From contig JAVHKY010000003.1 of the NCBI GenBank assembly GCA_035079385.1, positions 21,901,501 through 21,965,500 of the forward strand: a stretch of 64,000 bases of DNA. The letters are read 5' to 3'. The notes under the pieces are model-generated. The model was not told the DNA's origin. It did no database searches and worked only from the letters and a program-made list of their open reading frames with translations. The first letter of the stretch is position 1, and every line of letters begins with the position of its first letter. Below, in pieces: positions 33,614-46,300 of the stretch. A program made the translations under genes and the position numbers. The DNA comes from Aspidiotus rigidus. Lineage: Eukaryota; Arthropoda; Insecta; Hemiptera; Diaspididae.

Positions 33614-35668
33614 GAATTTTAGCGCATAATAATTTTCCATATCAGGTTGGTATTTTATTTCTTGTACGTTTTATACGCACGATAAAGCACTGACTATGAT
33701 TTTAGAATGAGCAACGTTAATACAAAAAGGATCTCGTATTAATTAGATTATCCATGTCGAGATAAGTTTTTTCATGCTCTGATAAATCAGAAACTTTCCT
33801 TCGATCCGTTCGATTTTACCTTTGTTTTACGAACAGTTACATGCATAACCAACGATTTGGTATTACCAGTATGACTGACTGATTGCCTGAAATTGCTAAA
33901 AAGAAGATGGTTGGTATCCTCCGAGGTGTTTGATTTAAAAAGTTGGGTTTATCGGTTGGAAACTCGTTCCATGGAGGAGAATCAGAATGATAGATTTATT
34001 GATATCAAATAATCTCAATCAATGCTTAGTAGTGTAGTAACGAAATGATTTTCGTCGGGTTTTGATGGTACACTCTTACTCAGAATCTGAAATTTTTGGA
34101 TTTATTTATTAGTCGTGGGTATGGCAGTATGTTGATACACAGAATTGCGTATAAGCTCCGAAAAACCGCGGAGACTGTTTCTGATCTGTTAGTAATCCTG
34201 TAGAGTTCGAATATTTAAATTGTTTGTAATATTTTTTGTGGTTATCGATGTTTCACGTTCGGCCGTGGTTTTACGAGTTTAAAAACTCGGAAAATTTTGT
34301 CATACCTTGTGTTCGCAAACCGACGCCGTCCTTTTTTTTATCGAATTCATTTGATTTAGAATCATTTAAACTTGATTCGATCATCGAAAATAGAACTTAA
34401 TTTTTTTCGTATAAATGGTTCTTCTTCGGCGCGTCCTTTTCAATCGAAACTGCAGCCTCTTCGAATCGTTGAAGTGGACCTACTGAAATGTAAACAAAAA
34501 TATTTTTATGAAATCCGATCTCTAACGCCGGGATTCGTATTTCGCGTCATTTACCTGGAAATATCGTAAGTAGTGGAGTAGTAAAGAGCTAACTCGTGTT
34601 TCCGCACCACCTGGGATTGCTATTTTATTGGACGAAAAAATGAGCACGCAGAATTTTTTTATGCGTAAAAATTTTACGAGGAAAAAAATCGAGCTAATGT
34701 GCTCAAAATTGAATATTTTATACGATAAATCATTCCGATTCGTTGTTTAGAAACGTGTAGCTTGAAAATTGTTTTAGTTGTAAAATAATTTTTATTAAGT
34801 CGTAAAACGATTTCTGAGATGTTTTAAATTGCTGTTATCAGCAGCATCATTTTTTTATCTGGTCTGGGGAATCGAGCGACACGGGTTGTTCCTGCGAATG
34901 GACGAATAAAAGGATTAAGGTTGAATAGTATTGAAAATATCCAAACGCTGTTTTGTAAAATTTTTGCTCCTCTTTTTGTAAATGATATTTACATTTTCTT
35001 CTAATGTTATTCATCCCACTTCTTCTTTCCCCCTGCTAGTACTTGATCGTTTCGCTGATTTTCAATGCTTCTTCAAAGAGTGAAACAATATAGGTAGCAG
35101 AGTTTTTACGAACGCACTCGTTTGTGTCCATCGTTTTACGGTATTTTTGACGATTGAAAATTTTTGAATTAAATTTAAAAATTTAAAATTAAAGAATAAT
35201 CTTTTTGTGCGATCAACGTGAAATTGAGTAAAGATTATTCTTGCCTTTTTAATTCTTTATTTTTTGAATTTAATTCAAAAAATTTCAATAGTAGAGTTAT
35301 TGTAGATGTTGGAAGACGAAGTTTCTTCCATTTTGAGTAACGTCGTTGTTGTTTTTCTATTTGAGTTTATTTACTCGTGCATTTTTGTGTTCGAAAGCAT
35401 TCAAAGTCGTGTTTCCATTGTACCAAAATTATGATGAATTTAAAACGTCTGATTGCTAATCTTCAGTGGGTAGTTGGAAAATATATGAAATTCAGGATAT
35501 ACGCTCCAAAACAAAGGGGGACCAAAATAAGCAATTTCAACCGAAACTGAAATTCATATCTTCAATGTACTGAGATTTAGAAAAACTTTTTTTTTTCATA
35601 TACATCCAACCACAGTTACAAAAAAAAAAAAAAAAAAAAAAAAAAAGAAAGAAAAACAAAAAAAATTT
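33614..35668. other. 2-kb AT-rich stretch with no supported gene
   Basis: The stretch holds the PARN 3' UTR and intergenic DNA. No clear AATAAA lies close after the stop. A poly(A) run occurs at about 35620-35646, just before the inverted-repeat element. No domain-bearing frame is visible. Confidence 0.5.
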
Positions 35669-35881
35669 TCTGGCATAGCCAAATAAATGAAGATCATGTT
35701 CCATGTCTTTTATATTTCATCAGTGATCTTGAAATATTTCAGTCTAGGCTTCTACTAGGTCAAGTGTTCGTGAGATATTATTCGTTTACCCCTTTACCTA
35801 TCTTGGCGTCGTATAAGTCTTGTATGAGAAATATTTTGAGGTAATTGTGGCTGTTCTATATTTTGAGGTATCAACTTTCGT

Positions 35882-35917
35882 GGGGCGAACGAGCGACTAG
35901 CTCCGCTCGTTCGCCCC
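35882..35917. repeat. Perfect 14-bp hairpin with 8-nt loop
   Basis: GGGGCGAACGAGCG (35882-35895) pairs with CGCTCGTTCGCCCC (35904-35917). In copy 2 (42199 onward) the right arm is displaced by about 60 bp and altered, so the perfect hairpin is specific to copy 1. Confidence 0.9.
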
Positions 35918-36274
35918 CTGTCTCGCTGTTGTATTGGAATGGTATGAGACAATTCAAGTCTAGGGGACTTGGAAAAATTTCGACTATCCAGCCATATATG
36001 ATAGGAAGAGGGACTTGGAAAATTTTCTAATTATTAATTATATTAATTATTTAATCATTCATTTATTTAATTATTTAATATTATTTATTTATTTATTCAT
36101 TTATTATTAATTATTATTATTACGCGGGGAGAGACGATAGTGACGCGATAAAGATAAAACGTGTGTTACTGTGTTCAAATATTTTCAACGCGTTCAAGTA
36201 CTTCAACGCATAGTGCCTTAAGCAAGTTGAAACGTGAAAATTGACCTAGGTTGTTCATTATCACTTGCGATTAA

Positions 36275-37186
36275 ATGGAGACCGAAGAAATCAAGAAAAC
36301 GATTCGAGAAGAAATACAAAACGCCTTCAAAGGAATGTCGAAAGTCTTCGAAAAGAACTTGCAGGAAACGATGAGAAGTTTTCGTGATGAAATAAGAGAC
36401 ACGAAGGAAGAAGTAGCGAGTATTAGAAAGGTGACAACAGAACTACAATCTAAAACGGAAGGATTAGAAGAGTATTCCCGATTAGAAAACGTGATAATCA
36501 AAGGAATAAAATATGATGGAAGAAACGAATCGGTAGAAGTTTTGATCGGTAAAGTAATTGATATCGCTACAAAGCTCAAAGTAGATCTGAAAGACCACCA
36601 CATTAGCACAACTCATCGACTTCCTACAAAGCATAACAACTCGCCTCCGCCCGTCATAGTCAGACTCGTTAATCGTTGGAAGAAAGAACAGCTGATAGCC
36701 GCCTCAAAACAAGCAAAGTTACGAGGAATTTTCATCACCGAACAACTCACTCCTTTCAAAGCTAACCTTCTGCGAGAAGCATTACAGTTGAGGAGAGAAG
36801 GGAAAATAAAATATGTTTGGAACGCTGGAAACAAAATCATGATGAGAAAAGACGACAACGAAGAGGCAATACAGATAATGAATGAAAAGCACCTCAACAG
36901 TTTGGTACACCGAGGAGAAAGGTACGAATCCGAAAACGAAGAAATTCAGACAGATGAAGTGAATGAAAACGACGACAACGATGAAGAAAGTGAATCAAAC
37001 GACATCAATGATGAAGAAGGTAAATCAAGCGATGCGGGAAAAGAAAAACAAAAACAACAAAAACCAACCAGCAAGCAGAAGATGCAACGTCAACTCAAAA
37101 TTTCAACTTTTTCGAAGGCAGTCACACCGAACGAAGAAACAAAAACAGCGACGACGAACGTGAATACTCGTAGTAAAAATAAGTAA
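36275..37186 (+). CDS. LINE ORF1 protein, coiled-coil RNA-binding type
   Basis: The 303-aa frame is intact. Residues about 1-65 form a heptad-rich coiled coil (REEIQNAFKGMSKVFEKN onward). A middle domain (EYSRLENVIIKGI, HHISTTHRLPT, VIVRLVNRWKKEQ, ITEQLTPFKANLL) resembles the FP/L1-type ORF1 nucleic-acid-binding domain. The C-terminal third is acidic (ENDDNDEESESND), then Lys/Gln-rich. ORF1 proteins trimerise and coat element RNA. The TAA stop is followed directly by the ORF2 frame, suggesting re-initiation or stop-coupled translation. Confidence 0.85.
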   Translation: METEEIKKTIREEIQNAFKGMSKVFEKNLQETMRSFRDEIRDTKEEVASIRKVTTELQSKTEGLEEYSRLENVIIKGIKYDGRNESVEVLIGKVIDIATKLKVDLKDHHISTTHRLPTKHNNSPPPVIVRLVNRWKKEQLIAASKQAKLRGIFITEQLTPFKANLLREALQLRREGKIKYVWNAGNKIMMRKDDNEEAIQIMNEKHLNSLVHRGERYESENEEIQTDEVNENDDNDEESESNDINDEEGKSSDAGKEKQKQQKPTSKQKMQRQLKISTFSKAVTPNEETKTATTNVNTRSKNK

Positions 37187-40100
37187 GTGATAAGCTACTC
37201 TCTACCTTGCCTTGGTTTGACTGGCCAACATAGGCAAGTAAGGCCTAAATCTCAGCAAAAACATGACGAGCTATCAGAAATGAAAGCAAATTTAGTCAGG
37301 AACACTAAGATTATCAACAATAATCAATTAAAAAATAGAATCACAGCCGATAAAGGTTACATAGATGAAAAGTATAGGGAACTAAAAAACAAAATAAAGA
37401 AGGGGGGAAAATTAAAAATAGCCACACTCAATGTAAGATCACTGAAAGACAATTATAAATTTCAGGAAATCGAAAAAGAAGTAGAAAAATATGGTATAGA
37501 CATATTAGGAATGGCAGAGGTTAGAAGAAAAAATGAAACAATATTAAACACAAAAAAAGGAAATTTATGGTTTTATACAGCTTCAGATGGTCACAGAGGT
37601 ATAGGTTTCCTAATCAATGATAGACTCAAAAAGAATGTTGAGAAGTTTACAAGCATCAATGATAGAATCGCAAAAGTGGAACTAAAGGTAAATGAAAGAG
37701 AGAAAATGATAATAATTCAGGTTCACGCCCCTACAATGGGATCAAAAAAAGAAGAGGTCCAAGAATTCTATGACATCCTAAACGATACGATGAGAGAAGA
37801 AAAAGATAATAAACAAAACAAAATCATAGTTATGGGAGATTTCAATAGTCAAGTTGGAAAAAGAGAAGAAGGAGAGGAAGGAATCTTAGGACCCTACCAA
37901 TACGGGAAAAGAAATGAAAACGGAGAACTACTAATAGAATTTTGTAACGAAAATCACTTAAAAATAATAAACACGTGGTTTAAAAAAAAATACAATAAAA
38001 GGTGGACCTGGATCTCTTCAAATCTACAAACAAAAACCCAAATTGACTACATATTAATGGACAGGCATAGTAAAAATATAAAAAATTGTGGAATCATAAA
38101 AAATTTTAATTGCGATACAGATCATAGGATACTAACAATAGAAATTAATCAGATTGAAACACGAAAACAAAAAAGAAAAAATACAGGCTCCATAAATGAT
38201 AAAATGAAAAAATATAGAGTAACTTATGAAACTTTGGTAGGAGAAACTATAGATCGAACGCGATGGAATACAAATAGCAACGAAAAATGGAATGAACAAG
38301 TAATAAACTTATTAGAAGTAGCCTCTAGGGAAATAATAAATAAAAAAGAAGATGAGAATAAAATTGAGACCGATCCTCTAAAACAACTATATAAAAGAAG
38401 ACAAAAAATAAGCAACAAGAATATAATAACGAGGAAGGACAGACTCGACATAATAAATTTGAACAAACTCATAAAAATAAAAAGAAGAGAAACGTACAGA
38501 GAGAAGGAGGATAACATGATGGAACAAATATTAGAAGAAACAATGAGTGTTAAAAAAATAAACAGAAATTTGATGCTGGGTACTAACTGGATGAGCTATT
38601 TGATGGAAGAAGGAGGTAAAAAAGTGTATGGTAGAACCGAAATAAATGAAGTAGCAACTAGGTTTTACGAAAATCTATATTCAAATGAAACAGAAAGTGC
38701 AGACAATGACAGAAACAGAGAAAAAGAATATCAAAAAGAGCCAGAAATTATGGAGAGCGAAGTAAAACAAATAATACTGAAACTAAAGAACAATAAGGCT
38801 GCCGGACCAGATGGCATTACGAACGAACAAATAAAGTACGCAGGAGATAAATTTATAAGAACATCATCTGTTTAATAACATACTCGAAAACAAAAAAATA
38901 CCAGAAATATGGAAGGTCTCAAAAATAATAGTAATTCACAAAAAAGGAGACAAGCATAAAATCGAAAATTATAGACCATTAAGTATAACCTCAAACATCT
39001 CAAAAATATTTGCAAAAATCATAAACAACAGAATGAAGAAACATTATAACAACACCCAAGCACAAGAACAAGCAGGCTTTAGAGAAGGATACTCGGCAAT
39101 AACAAACTTACACATAATAAATCAAATAATAGAAAAAAGTGAAGAACATAACCTAAATTTATGCATGGCTTTTGTAGACTACACGAAAGCTTTCGACTCG
39201 ATAAAACACTCCTTTCTCTTTAAAGCCATGGAAAATCAAGGATATAGTACGGAAATAATAAAAATAGTAAGGGAAATGTACAATGGTGCAAAAGCATTTA
39301 TAACCACTGACGTTGAAGGGAAAAAATTCGAAATAAAAAAAGGAGTAAGGCAGGGCGACCCACTGTCGTCCGCCCTTTTCAATATTACGCTAGAGGAGGT
39401 TTTTAAAAAGATGAAATGGGAGGAAGAGGGAATAAATATAAACGGGTCTTGGCTAAATAATCTTCGCTTTTCTGATGACGTAGTAATAATAGCAAATGAT
39501 GAAAACAAACTAGAAGAAATGTTAAATGAACTACACAAAAAAGGCGAGGAGGCAGGACTGAAAATAAATTTTGAAAAAACAAATGTCATAACAAATATCA
39601 CGAAAAATCAAAAAGAAGAAAATAAGATCAAGATAGATAACAAAATAGTAAAGAAAGTAGACGAAGTTATTTATTTAGAACAAATAATAAGTATGAAAAA
39701 CAGATATGAAAAAGAAGTGAAGAGAAGAATAAAACTAGGATGGAGTAAATACTGGGCACTAAAAAGAATACTAAAAACGAACCTCTCTCTAAAAATAAAA
39801 ACAAAAATATTCAATGCTTGTATCATTCCGACCATAATATATGGTGCACAAACATGGGCGTTAAGAAAAATAGATAGGGAAAAACTGCAGACAACACAAA
39901 ATAAAATGGAAAAGGGAATTTTAGGGATAAAGCAAAATGTAAGAATAAAAACAAAAAAAGTAAAAACCGTACTCAAAAACAATAAAAATATATTAGAGGA
40001 ATGTCTATACCGCAAATGGGACTGGGCGGCACACGTGGCAAGAAGGGAGGGAAACACCTGGGTAAAAAAAATCAACTTTTTGGTATTTGGGGTATCAAAA

Positions 40101-40250
40101 AAGAAAACAAGGAAGACAAAAATTACGCTGGATGGATGACTTCACCTCCCTCTTAACTCACAAATTGTACCATCGAGTGGCACAGTCAAGGCCAGAATGG
40201 AAAAGGCTGAGAGTAGCTTTCGCCCGCAAGGGTAACAAGTACTCATGTAC
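37187..40250 (+). pseudogene. LINE ORF2: endonuclease plus reverse transcriptase, two frameshifts
   Basis: The first part (37187-38875) holds the apurinic-type endonuclease: KIATLNVRSL, GMAEVRRK, VMGDFNSQVG, QIDYILM and DTDHRILTIEI. RT begins NNKAAGPDGIT. A frameshift near 38850 puts the rest in another frame: FVDYTKAFDSI, GVRQGDPLSSALFN and RFSDDVVIIA (SDD in place of ADD at the catalytic box). A second frameshift near 40060-40110 separates the family's C-terminal tail (LRWMDDF, RVAQSRPEWKRL), which ends near 40250. The enzyme nicks target DNA and copies its RNA there. Domain order and tail resemble RTE-type ORF2. Each frameshift is a single small indel and could be an assembly error. Confidence 0.85.
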
Positions 40251-40316
40251 ATAATGTATAAAATGTACTAGAAAACTTGTATTTATATGAAAGCCAAATA
40301 AATAAATAAATAAATA

Positions 40317-40536
40317 ATTATTACGCGGGGTGTACTCGCGAATTTCTGAATCACCCACGGGGTAGAGATTTTCTAATTATTAATTATATTAATTATTTAA
40401 TTATTTATTTATTTATTTATTTGTTTATTTATTATTAATTATTATTATTACGCGGGGTGTACTCGCGAATTTCTGAATCACCCACGGGGTAGAGATTTTC
40501 TAATTATTAATTATTTAATTATTTATTTATTTATTT

Positions 40537-40567
<31 letters not shown>

Positions 40568-40640
40568 ATTAATTATTATTATTACGCGGGGTGTACTCGC
40601 GAATTTCTGAATCACCCGCGGGGTAGAGATGTGCACGGAC
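40317..40640. repeat. ~130-150-bp tandem blocks of (ATTT)n plus ACGCGGGGTGTACTCGCGA
   Basis: The block TTATTACGCGGGGTGTACTC...CACCCACGGGGTAGAG occurs near 40320, 40448 and 40582, separated by AT-rich TAATTATTTATTTATT tracts of varying length. Related blocks lie near 42520 and 42640 in copy 2. Confidence 0.9.
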
Positions 40641-40734
40641 GCACGGTCTCTCTTGACGGGGGCGGGGGGGGGGGTACTCGCGAGTTTCAAAATCGGGGTC
40701 CGGCGAGAGAAAAGACATGGAACATGTCAAAATA

Positions 40735-41409
40735 TTAAAAGAAAAAAACTTCTACTAAAATGACAACCACTCCTCAGATGTATTCAGATTTTTGAGGCTA
40801 CATTCGAGTTGCTGTTCCAAATGATTCCTCTTTATATAAGAGTCAAATTTTTATATTTTTTAAATTCGTTGACCTTCTGCGTCGAATTTTATGCATCCTC
40901 TAAGGAAATTTCTAAAACGTAATACATTTTTCGTTGGTTTTTGAAGTATGTAGACCGACGTACAGGGCTCAATGCCCCCGCTCGGACCACGAGATTTTTT
41001 CTTGATATTTCCTCTTCTCTTCTTATCTGCTCATATCAAGCGTAATACAACTCGAAATTCGATTCATCAGCCATTGAGGAAGCTGAGTATTCGATCATCG
41101 TATAATTTCATCAACTTGTCGTTTGGTACTTAAATTCGGTGACTTATTTCCGCATTTTTATCTTTCGTTTTGTACTAATTTTCAAACCATGATTTGGTGT
41201 ATTTTTTGGATGACGAATGAAGCTCGGACTAATTTGAGAAAAAATAGATTTGTACCAATGGTGTTGCGAGAGGGGGGTTAGAGAGGTCGACCCCCCCCCC
41301 CCCCCATGACACATGAAATATCACATTTTATTCTAAATAATTTTTCCAAACATTTTTCGTAACATTTATTTTCTCACTTTTTTTCTTCAATCTACCCAGA
41401 AAAATTTTC
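40735..41409. other. Stretch without a recognised gene
   Basis: The only notable features are a C14 run near 41291-41304 and GGGGG runs near 40662-40674. No supported frame. Confidence 0.4.
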
Positions 41410-41689
41410 TGGCTACGCCGCTGGTTTGTACATATGGAGATCTGGAAACAAACAGTTTGTATGAAAGATAGCTTGGCAAGTGGGGAGAGGTGGTTCAGTT
41501 GATTGTGCACACAGATTTAGTCTGTGGCTTGTTCTGAATGCTCCAGTTACAATTCGTAAGGAAGTAGTTTGGGTAGTGTCGAGTAACAGATAGATTATAG
41601 ATATGGGCACCGTAATCCAACTGAGATTGAGTGAGCCTTTTGTATGATTTGAGAAGTAATTTTCTATTCCATTCCATCCGTGTTTGATT

Positions 41690-41948
41690 AGTCGTTACAT
41701 CATCATTATTTTCACATTCTCCTATTCTAATGACTGATAACAGTTTACCATGTTTTTGAAAATAATAAGAGAACATACTAGACTGTAAGTGCCAAAGCAA
41801 AATGCAAGACTCAACACACCATTGAGAAATGCAAAATAGCTTCACTAATCACAAATTCCTCATTTGAATAGGGAGCTATGGAGATAAATGATGACGTAAT
41901 GACTAAATATGGCAGACCATATCCTTACTCGTATTTATAGGGTTCTTG
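41690..41948. mobile_element. Damaged MITE related to 24148-24465
   Basis: The right end TAAATATGGCAGACCATATC...ACTCGTATTTATAGGG (to 41942) matches the terminal repeat of the 24-kb MITE. On the left, TTAGTCGTTACATCATCAT (about 41688) matches the inner part of the other arm. The outer left arm is lost or diverged. Confidence 0.5.
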
Positions 41949-41973
41949 TTAAATAAGCTAGTTTGTTTCCTTT

Positions 41974-42704
41974 GATAAAAAATTTTCTGGCATAGCCAAA
42001 TAAATGAAAATCATGTTCCATGTCTTTTATATTTTATCAGTCATCTTGAAATATTTCATTCTAGGCTTCTACTAGGTCAAGTGTTCGTGAGATATTATTC
42101 GTTTACCCCTTTACCTATCTTGGCGTCGTATAAGTCTTGTATGAGAAATATTTTGAGGTAATTGTGGCTGTTCTATATTTTGAGGTATCAACTTTCGTGG
42201 GGCGAACGAGCGATCTCGCGGTTGTATTGGAATGGTATGAGAAAATTCAAGTCTTCTATGAGAAATATGAGGTAGCGCGAACTCGCTCCGCTCGTTCGCT
42301 CCCTGTCTCGCTGTTGTATTGGAATGGTATGAGACAATTCAAGTCTAGGGGACTTGGAAAAATTTCGACTATCCAGCCATATATGATAGGAAGAGGGACA
42401 TAGAAAATTTTCTAATTATTAATTATATTAATTATTTATTTATTTAATTATTTAATTATTCAATTATTTAATTATTTAATCATTTAATTATTAATTAATT
42501 AATTATTTATTATTATTATTACGCGGGGTGTACTCGCGAATTTCTGAATCACCCACGGGGTAGAGATTTTCTAATTATTAATTATATTGATTATTTAATT
42601 ATTTATTTATTTATTTATTTATTATTAATTATTATTATTACGCGGGGTGTACTCGCGAGTTCCAAAATCGGGGTCTGGCAAGAGAAAAGACATGGAACAT
42701 GTCA
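41974..42704. mobile_element. Inverted-repeat element copy 2
   Basis: It has the same ends as copy 1: ATTTTCTGGCATAGCC...CATGTTCCATGTCTTTT on the left, and AAAAGACATGGAACATGTCAAAAT on the right (given here as positions 42681-42704). It is about 0.73 kb, without a LINE. It contains an extra ~65-bp stretch inside the hairpin region and two ACGCGGGG blocks. Confidence 0.75.
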
Positions 42705-43300
42705 AAATTGGTATCCTTGTTCGGATGATTGAGTTGAAATGTCATTTAAGGTGTTCTGTAGAAGCCTGTGGACTCTGTTCGGGTTGTGTGAGCGGAACGA
42801 GAGACTGTTTTAGTCGTCTGCAAACAATTTTAAAGAGATAGGGTACTTGATGTTGAGCGGGAGATCGTTGATGACTACAAGGAAGAGGAAAACGCGAAGA
42901 ATTTCCCTTTCGGGGACTTGGTTGACTACAATTTGTGAGGAGAGTTGATGTTGTACTCTTAACTGATCTCTTATCTCGTGAGAAAGTTTGTAGAATTTTC
43001 GGAAGATTATTTCATAGACCGAAATGTTGTAACTTTTTGCCTATGTAGTGTCTTTACCCACGACGATAAGCCTCTTGGAGATCGAAAAATATTGTGAAAA
43101 AGGAGAATTTAAGGAGGAAAGTTGATTTCATTTGATAGAACTTGGATCGAGTTCCGTCCTTCTGTGGAACCGCGTTGTACTGAAGATTATAAATGATTTT
43201 GTCCCAGAGATCACCAGAGTCTTTTATTGATCATTTTTTGGAATTATTTGCTTATCACTCTAGCGAGAGCAATTGGTCGATAAATAATTGATACATATAT

Positions 43301-46300
43301 AAGGATTCGTCTGAAAACAATTTCTCTCGTTGCTCGAGAAATATGGCATAAATAGTGCTTTACCGTTGAAAATCTTTCACAAATTCAGCACGTGGATTTT
43401 CATTAAATGTTTATTTTTCAGATACCTGTGAGTCGTACGTTTCAATCGTTCAAAATTGGAGAAGTTTCACATTCGTTCAGCGTAGTTGTTTTCATTGTTT
43501 TGACGCGTCACTTTTTTAAAAATATACATTATTTTAAAGATCGTATAGGTATAAATTTGTTGCGCTGTGAGGTCGGCAAGATTCCTTCTCCCAATACTTT
43601 ACGCCTAACTAATAGGTAGTATTCGTATCGAGTTTATTTTTTATTTTTTCCTCTTCATACAACGCATCTAATGTATGCGCAGCCGATAGCCAATCCTTTG
43701 ACAAGTGATTTAGAACGGAATATAACTATAACGTTATCAAAAAAAAAAAAAGAAGAGAAGTATTTTATATAATGCAGTATCTGCGGTGGTTTGCATTACT
43801 TAAGCTTCAACATTAAGTACTTGTAATCGATAAAGAAAACAAGATGCGTTTTCTTCATTACATATAATTACTGAAATTTGATATCGCGTAATTATTATTA
43901 ATTACGGAAGCTGCGCAAACCTGTACGCGAGAGATGCTTATTTTGATTTTGAAATTGTACCGCGCTCGCATATTATTTACATAGTAAGTCCCGACGAGTA
44001 TATTCTACTCGTACGCGCATAAATTGCAGCGAGCATTGAAATGCATCTGGTTATCGATAAATAACTCGTTCCACCATTAACTAAAATACTATAATACGGT
44101 ATTATAACTTATTATAAGTACATATTAAGGCGAGTTGATAAAATGATTTAATTATAACATCGATCCACTTAGAAGCCCGGTCGATATCGACGAAGAATTA
44201 GCTTTTCAAATCTGCACAATGGAGCTGTAGAGAACCTTTGTAAGAATTTTTTTTTTTGCGGTGTCAAACCGGTTATTACTAATCACTAATTAGTTACGAT
44301 GTACAATATACGTTTAGTAGGTACTCTTCTGACGTTTGAAAATCCTTGTAGATATGAAAATTATGGGAAAAAGTACGTAAACGGTGATAGGGAAGAAATT
44401 TATTGGATTTTTTTTCATCTTTCCTTCAACCGCTGCTTGGGTTCGATCACCATAATTTCATCGACAAGTCCTCCAACAGATTACTGCAATCATACTCGAA
44501 TCCTGTGTACTTTCGAGGCTATGGATGAATCGTAGAAAATGTAAAAATGTTAAAAATATTTGATTCTAATTGACGCCGCCAAAAACTAACTAATTTAATA
44601 AAACAGTTAGATGAGGTCTTTTTAATACATCAAATATCGAATGTGTAGAAATTCTCCGTTACTCTTATACACGTTATAATTTATGGTACGTATCTATGTG
44701 CACGTAAACGTCAAATTTTTATACCTGCGTACTTTTACGAGCGAATTATAATTTACGAGGTACGGATGCGCTCAGCTTCCGCGCTGGAGTGGTGTGTCCA
44801 GAAAACGCGTTGAATATCACAAGTCGTTTATCACGTTTGGGATTTTCAAGGGCATTGCGAATAGAATAGAAAACGACAAATGCCGCATGAAAACCCCAAA
44901 TTTGATGCACATTTCTCCACCCATTGTCCGACAGGACTTCGAAATCCGAATGAGTAGATGTACCTATTTTCACATTTCTGGTTTCGAACGCGGATCGTAT
45001 ACGTAGTTTACGTAGAGAAAAAATTCATAGGTTATCGCGTGTTGACATTAACGACAGCGACAAAGGAATGCCTAAATATATTCGAAATATTATATAGTCG
45101 TATAGTTAGGCAGAAAAAAAAAATTATGTATAATCAACTTACAAGTGTAACTCTCCTATTTTTTCACAGCAAAACCTTAAAAGTCAACATAGTTTATATC
45201 CATTAACCTTTAATCGCTAAAAGAAGTACAAGCAGGTCTATTAAATTTGAACCAACAATAATATTAAATCGTTGCATTCAATTTCATCGCGCTAAAAGAC
45301 TTGCGTTCTCATCGTTATTACATATACCGTATATTTTCTTATATTTCTACATTTACGATATCTTGACATCCTGAGAAAACGTTCCGACCTACATCCGATG
45401 TGAAAACTCCTCGTATATTTTTATGGTGTCCATAATTCGGTCCCTGAAACTACTTACTTACAATTTCGATTAGTCCGAAAGGCGACGACTATGATTCTTC
45501 CGAGACTGTCCACATAAGTATAAATAACGTCATATTTTACACAATACCTTTCTAAATCTTAGTCGACCTGCGAAATGAAAAACAAAATTGAAATAAGGTT
45601 TCCATAGTCTTCGGAGATACGAGAAAATATTTCAGGAATCATACAGTTGAGCTAGGAGAGGTAGAGACAATCTTTCTTTATTTGGCCAGCAAGTGAAGGG
45701 GAAGATGGGTAATGTTCAGTCTACAAACTTTTATTATAACTTTGTTTCACCTCCCGTGAATGAAAATTTTGGTACATTAGGTAACCAGGGAAGGGCTCCC
45801 TCTGATCCATGTCGAACATTAATTTGATGCAGTGTCAACCAAAAATTGGCTTGAATTCCAACTGAAAATTGATTCATATGCAAGGCAAAGTTGAATCGTT
45901 AAAATTGACTGTAAGCGGACGTCGGTACCGAGTCGAATTATATGACAACTGTACCGGTATTTCAATATTAATTATTGGTAGTCAATTTTCGATCGACCTG
46001 AAATCGACTGCTCTTCCTCGTCGACTGACATGTCGACTTTTAACGCTCTGGGAATGTATGGAGGTCGACTCTTATAATCGACCTCAAGTAGAGGTTTCTT
46101 TGTTTTTTTATTCCATAAAATTAACGAGTCTTCGAACTACGTTTATATAGGCTTCGCTCACAGTGGGCAGATGAGGACAAGAAGAATAAATATGAATTAG
46201 ATGGTGTAGAAATAGGTGGATCGGAGGTAGTTTGAGAAAAGGGAGGTAGAATGGCGAAGCCGGATATTTTCGAGAGCTAGGCAAGAGAAAGAAGTCTTGA

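Larger units (their letters stand above)
36130..40316 (+). mobile_element. Full-length two-ORF LINE (RTE-like) with 14-bp target duplication
   Basis: The exact 14-bp duplication ATTATTACGCGGGG flanks the element (36116-36129 and 40317-40330). The target is the ATTATTACGCGGGG/TGTACTCGCG block of the host inverted-repeat element, and intact uninserted blocks lie just downstream (40450, 40580) and at 42520. The element has a 145-bp 5' UTR, ORF1 (36275-37186), ORF2 (37187 to about 40250, two frameshifts) and an (AAAT)n tail typical of RTE-type LINEs. Length is about 4.19 kb, and decay is small. Confidence 0.9.
35669..40734. mobile_element. Inverted-repeat element copy 1, carrying a LINE insertion
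   Basis: The left end is ATTTTCTGGCATAGCC, then CATGTTCCATGTCTTTT (35694-35710). The right end is AAAAGACATGGAACATG (about 40712-40728), then TCAAAAT. The same two ends bound a second copy at 41974-42704. Internally there is a long-stem hairpin (35882-35917), the text GGGACTTGGAAAA, long (ATTT)n tracts and the block ACGCGGGGTGTACTCGCGA. Without the LINE it is about 0.87 kb. No coding capacity of its own. The transposon class is not known. Confidence 0.7.
41410..43300 (-). pseudogene. Degenerate RNase H-type LINE, split by two insertions
   Basis: Reading leftward from 43300, the minus strand shows an FFDLQEAY-like RT box (near 43080), VPEREILRVFLFLVVINDL (a relative of NGVPQGEVFSVLLFLIAIND, near 42910) and LKLFADDLKQSL (near 42835). 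The inverted-repeat element (42704-41974) and a MITE (41948-41690) follow. The thumb region then resumes as EWNRKLLLKSYKRLTQSQLD and DYGAHIYN (about 41690-41590). CAQSTEPPLPTCQA lies near 41480. It has many stops and is older than its insertions. Confidence 0.75.

Noticed and set aside
36271..36609. Minus-strand frames across the LINE ORFs (also 38224-38517, 39236-39601, 39671-40075)
   Set aside because: These are shadows of the A-rich plus-strand LINE coding sequence.
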